Origin: Nitrospira sp.
Lineage (GTDB): Bacteria; Nitrospirota; Nitrospiria; Nitrospirales; Nitrospiraceae
DNA: 9,236 nt
Assembly: GCA_025935475.1 (NCBI GenBank)
Contig: JAICVE010000090.1
Location: forward strand, 1-9,236
Direction of reading: 5' to 3'
The translations under genes and the position numbers were made by a program. Positions 7,417-9,236 of this stretch are shown in pieces (the first letter of the stretch is position 1; every line of letters begins with the position of its first letter). Below the pieces are notes generated by a model. That model was given only the letters and a program-made list of their open reading frames with translations. It searched no databases and was not told where the DNA came from.

Positions 7417-7494
7417 CGCATGCTGATCTGTCACCACGCGTCGTGCATCGCACCGCGTGAACAGGAGGGTCGTCAGAGGAAGGAACTTGGTTCG

Positions 7495-7788
7495 GTGAGC
7501 CGAGAAACGGTCGGCAGATTATGGGAAGCGCATAAGCAGGACGGCTGGCCCCGCATCGCAACCCAGCTTGAGGGACCGTTGATGACACTCGACACGGTGA
7601 TCAGCGGCTGCGTCGTCTATTTCCTGGACAGCGAGGAGGGGCTCGACGAGCAGCGGCGCACGATCGTCGGTGACTGTCTAGGTGACCTTGAAACAATAGA
7701 ACATGAGCTGGAGGAGGATTGTCGTCCTTACTTTCAGCGGCTCCGTGAGCTGGGTGCCTTGCTCCTCAGTACACCTTCCAAGTCCTAG
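7495..7788 (+). CDS. small acidic protein of unknown function
   Basis: I do not recognise this 97-aa protein. From the GTG at 7495 it reads MSRETVGRLWEAHKQDGW and ends with an amphipathic, Glu/Asp-rich segment (DLETIEHELEEDCRP) followed by a leucine-rich helix. It has no signal peptide or membrane segment. The frame is open back to an ATG at 7420, directly after gdhA, but that codon has no ribosome binding site and the extra residues (HHASCIAPREQEG) look non-native. AGGAAGGA (7477-7484), 10 nt before the GTG, supports the shorter form. It is on the same strand as gdhA after a 78-nt gap and may be the last gene of that transcript. It could be a conserved lineage-specific protein. No function is proposed. 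Confidence 0.6.
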   Translation: MSRETVGRLWEAHKQDGWPRIATQLEGPLMTLDTVISGCVVYFLDSEEGLDEQRRTIVGDCLGDLETIEHELEEDCRPYFQRLRELGALLLSTPSKS

Positions 7789-7867
7789 GCATTCACAATG
7801 GGCGCCCTCCCGTACGCACCACAAGGAGTGCGAAACGAACAAGCACCATGACGCTTGGAACCGTTCC

Positions 7868-7896
7868 TTGCAAGTTGGTTGGCCCTCCGATAAAAT
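7868..7896 (+). promoter_or_regulatory. sigma-70-type promoter before the exported hypothetical gene
   Basis: TTGCAA (7868-7873) and TAAAAT (7891-7896) are separated by 17 bp and match consensus at 4 and 5 of 6 positions. Transcription would start near 7903, giving a leader of about 75 nt. A second -10-like TATGAT at 7906-7911 lacks a good -35. Confidence 0.55.
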
Positions 7897-7921
7897 GATC
7901 AAAGCTATGATTTACCACCGT

Positions 7922-7943
7922 TTATCCACATCGGATATCCACA
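7922..7943 (+). promoter_or_regulatory. two tandem DnaA-box-like 9-mers
   Basis: TTATCCACA at 7922-7930 is a perfect consensus DnaA box (TTATNCACA), and ATATCCACA at 7935-7943 differs only in its first base. They are in the same orientation, 13 bp start to start, lying between the predicted promoter and the ribosome binding site of the next gene. This could be a DnaA or other regulator site. There is no other evidence here of a replication origin. Confidence 0.4.
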
Positions 7944-7967
7944 CGCCGTTCAGACAGGATACTGAGT

Positions 7968-7976
7968 AAGGAGGGG
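7968..7976 (+). promoter_or_regulatory. ribosome binding site of the exported hypothetical gene
   Basis: AAGGAGGGG ends 3 nt before the ATG at 7980 (5 nt from the AAGGAGG core). It is directly followed by TTG-ATG, and the spacing makes the ATG at 7980 rather than the TTG at 7977 the likely start. Confidence 0.75.
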
Positions 7977-7979
7977 TTG

Positions 7980-8513
7980 ATGAAGGCGACGGTACGAGCG
8001 TACCTCCAGACTTGCCTGGTGCTCGGCATGATGGTCTTGGTCGGCGCGTCGGCGAACGCCGAACCCTATGAGCTGAGCAAGAACGACGTGATGGATCCTA
8101 AGGCGATTAAGAGTCCTGACATTTCTCTCTTTGGTGTCAAGATCGGTGACAGTGAGGCGAAGGCCATGGATGTCTTGGTGAACGAGAAAATCCCCGGCAT
8201 CAAGGTTGAACAAGAAGCGTTATTCATCTTCTTGGTCGATCAGCGGAAACCAACCGGTCCCATGGCGGGCGTGCGCGTCCAGGACGGCAAAGTCGATCTG
8301 ATCTTCATCAACAACCGTTTTGCCTATAAGACTCGTGGGCTATTTCGCAACGTGCTCAACAGCGAAAGTCCGGAGGATATCCGCAAACTCCTAGGTCACG
8401 AAGACTATGGTGACGAAAACGTCATGGGGGCGGTGTTGGCCTACGACAAGCAGGGATTCGTCATCAATTATCTGGGCAAAGACGTCAACATCGAGTTCTC
8501 ACCCGTCCACTGA
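7980..8513 (+). CDS. exported protein of unknown function
   Basis: A 177-aa protein with a clear Sec signal peptide: MKATVR, then a hydrophobic core (about 9-22), then ASANA with predicted cleavage after A27. The mature part is about 150 aa, soluble and periplasmic by prediction; there is no lipobox and no further membrane span. I do not recognise a named family. The mature sequence appears to have two halves with a similar order: a helix-like stretch (GDSEAKAMDVL at 57-67; SPEDIRKLLG at 129-138) followed by short beta strands (GKVDLIFINN; GKDVNIEFSP). This is reminiscent of BamE/SmpA-like folds but too weak to assign. It has its own promoter and strong ribosome binding site and is monocistronic, convergent with the carboxypeptidase gene downstream. 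Confidence 0.85.
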   Translation: MKATVRAYLQTCLVLGMMVLVGASANAEPYELSKNDVMDPKAIKSPDISLFGVKIGDSEAKAMDVLVNEKIPGIKVEQEALFIFLVDQRKPTGPMAGVRVQDGKVDLIFINNRFAYKTRGLFRNVLNSESPEDIRKLLGHEDYGDENVMGAVLAYDKQGFVINYLGKDVNIEFSPVH

Positions 8514-8619
8514 TCCTCCCCATTCAGTCCAACAGGACGGCCGGCTCTCGACAAGCCGGTGCATTTCCCTTTCATCGCTCACACGCCAGATGATGAGGTT
8601 GAGGTGGAACGCTTTCGCG
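8514..8619. other. convergent intergenic region
   Basis: This 106-bp gap lies between two convergent genes. It contains a 6-bp stem CCGGCT (8541-8546) / AGCCGG (8554-8559) with a 7-nt loop, but no proper T-run follows on either strand, so it is at best a weak bidirectional terminator. A small CGC-TTTC-GCG stem (about 8610-8619) is at the very end of the carboxypeptidase gene. Confidence 0.35.
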
Positions 8620-9236
8620 CTAGAAGGATGGGCCGGAGGCGCGCAACCCGTAACTGATTAAACTTGTGGCCGTATTCCATCGGCGGTTGGAATTCAGAAT
8701 GACCACAAGGAGATCGCTGCCGTTCTGGGAGACCTTGGCGATGAGACACCGTCCCGCTTTTGAGGTAAAGCCGGTTTTGATGCCTTCAACGCCGGGGATT
8801 CGACCGAGCAAACGATTTGTCGTGTGCAGCATATACGCATGAGTGCCGTTCACCGGCATAATCATGGCTCGTTCTTCTTTCACCAGATTCCGAAAAATCG
8901 GCTGTTGGAGGGCGATCACGCTTAAGGTGGCAAGATCTTCTGCTGTCGAAAAATGATCGGGACCGTCAAATCCGCACCCGTTCGTGAAGTGCGTATTGTG
9001 CAAGCCCAACGCCGCCGCCTTGTCGTTCATCAAGCCCACGAACTGCGTCTCGTCACCGCCGACGTGTTCGATCGCCGCCAGACATGCATCATTGGCGGAC
9101 ACAATGAGCATAGCCTTGAGCAGGTCATCGAGCCTGAAGACCTGGCCCGCTTTGAGCCGCAAGTGGGTCTTATGCGCACGGGCGGCCGCTGGACTGACCG
9201 TGACCAAATCGTCGAGTCTTCCGTGCTCGAGGATCA
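8620..9236 (-). CDS. D-alanyl-D-alanine carboxypeptidase (PBP5/S11 family), 5' part outside window
   Basis: A serine-type D-Ala-D-Ala carboxypeptidase of the S11 family, which trims peptidoglycan pentapeptides in the periplasm. The gene enters from the right edge. The visible part begins ILEHGRLDDLVTVSP, which is internal family sequence just after the SxxK region, so the signal peptide and the nucleophile serine are outside the window. A TTG at 9207 should not be taken as the start. Seen inside: the second active-site motif S-A-N in VSANDA, NGCGFDGPDHFSTAEDLA, a typical stretch before the third motif, and K-T-G in GIKTGFTSKAGRC. The protein stops about 50 residues after KTG (..ISYGLRASGPSF), so the beta-rich C-terminal domain and amphipathic anchor of E. 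coli PBP5 are missing, as in shorter PBP7-like or some Gram-positive members. Confidence 0.94.
   Translation of the reverse strand, partial: ILEHGRLDDLVTVSPAAARAHKTHLRLKAGQVFRLDDLLKAMLIVSANDACLAAIEHVGGDETQFVGLMNDKAAALGLHNTHFTNGCGFDGPDHFSTAEDLATLSVIALQQPIFRNLVKEERAMIMPVNGTHAYMLHTTNRLLGRIPGVEGIKTGFTSKAGRCLIAKVSQNGSDLLVVILNSNRRWNTATSLISYGLRASGPSF

Noticed and set aside
6859..7437. 192-codon open frame antisense to the gdhA 3' half
   Set aside because: Composition is typical of a mirrored frame (rich in His, Arg, Gln), and the plus strand carries the conserved GDH nucleotide domain.
7800..7832. Terminator after the small acidic gene (GGGCGCCC palindrome and CGCAC/GTGCG stem)
   Set aside because: Both stems are short, and neither is followed by a T-run.
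7703..7969. 88-codon plus-strand frame overlapping the small acidic gene and running into the next promoter
   Set aside because: It overlaps a better-supported gene, runs through the promoter and DnaA-box region, has no RBS, and reads as an unstructured Ser/His/Trp-rich peptide.
7795..7979. Replication origin around the DnaA-box pair
   Set aside because: Only two boxes are present, there is no extended AT-rich unwinding region, and no dnaA/dnaN/gidA-type neighbours are seen.
8541..8559. Bidirectional terminator between the convergent genes
   Set aside because: The stem is only 6 bp and no run of T follows on either strand; kept only as a weak possibility in the intergenic description.
9205..9207. 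TTG at 9207 as the start of the carboxypeptidase
   Set aside because: The frame continues to the window edge with family-typical residues (LEHGRLDD), so the gene is truncated by the window and the TTG is an internal leucine.

Overview
The window reads as a compact, GC-rich bacterial chromosome segment from a Gram-negative-type organism: there are two exported proteins with Sec signal peptides, an HtrA-type envelope protease and a D-Ala-D-Ala carboxypeptidase. Gene content, coding style and order are compatible with Nitrospira or a close relative (phylum Nitrospirota). That assignment is inferred from general resemblance and is not proven by anything seen here. I see no mobile element, CRISPR array, rRNA or tRNA.

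Left part, minus strand (2536 down to 1): trmI (tRNA m1A58 methyltransferase), a classical SDR oxidoreductase, aroE (shikimate dehydrogenase) and the first 12 codons of a further gene cut by the window edge. Successive start and stop codons overlap (TGATG, ATGA, ATGA), so this looks like one translationally coupled operon. A good sigma-70-type promoter (TTGAAA, 17 bp, TAGAAT) ends only 8 nt before the trmI ATG and there is no Shine-Dalgarno, so trmI is predicted to be translated from a leaderless mRNA.

Middle: a 423-bp divergent intergenic region (2537-2959) holds that promoter, an imperfect dyad, a spaced 16-bp direct repeat and a strong leader hairpin. It precedes a plus-strand sigma-70-family factor (417 aa) without region 1.1 but with a helical insertion between regions 1.2 and 2. 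A textbook rho-independent terminator closes the sigma gene. Next come an exported trypsin-like (HtrA/Deg) serine protease with one PDZ domain, lipB (octanoyltransferase, GTGA overlap with the protease), a hexameric-type glutamate dehydrogenase and a small acidic protein of unknown function.

Right part: a promoter (TTGCAA, 17 bp, TAAAAT) followed by two tandem DnaA-box-like 9-mers lies in front of a small exported protein of unknown function. Converging on it from the right edge is the 3' part of a D-Ala-D-Ala carboxypeptidase gene.

Most genes are core housekeeping functions (tRNA modification, aromatic amino acid synthesis, lipoylation, ammonia/glutamate metabolism, envelope maintenance). 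I did not find a convincing new multi-gene system. The items most worth checking are the leaderless trmI operon, an AroE whose NADP-binding NRT motif is replaced by acidic GID-D, the sigma factor's insertion and structured leader, and the DnaA-box pair.
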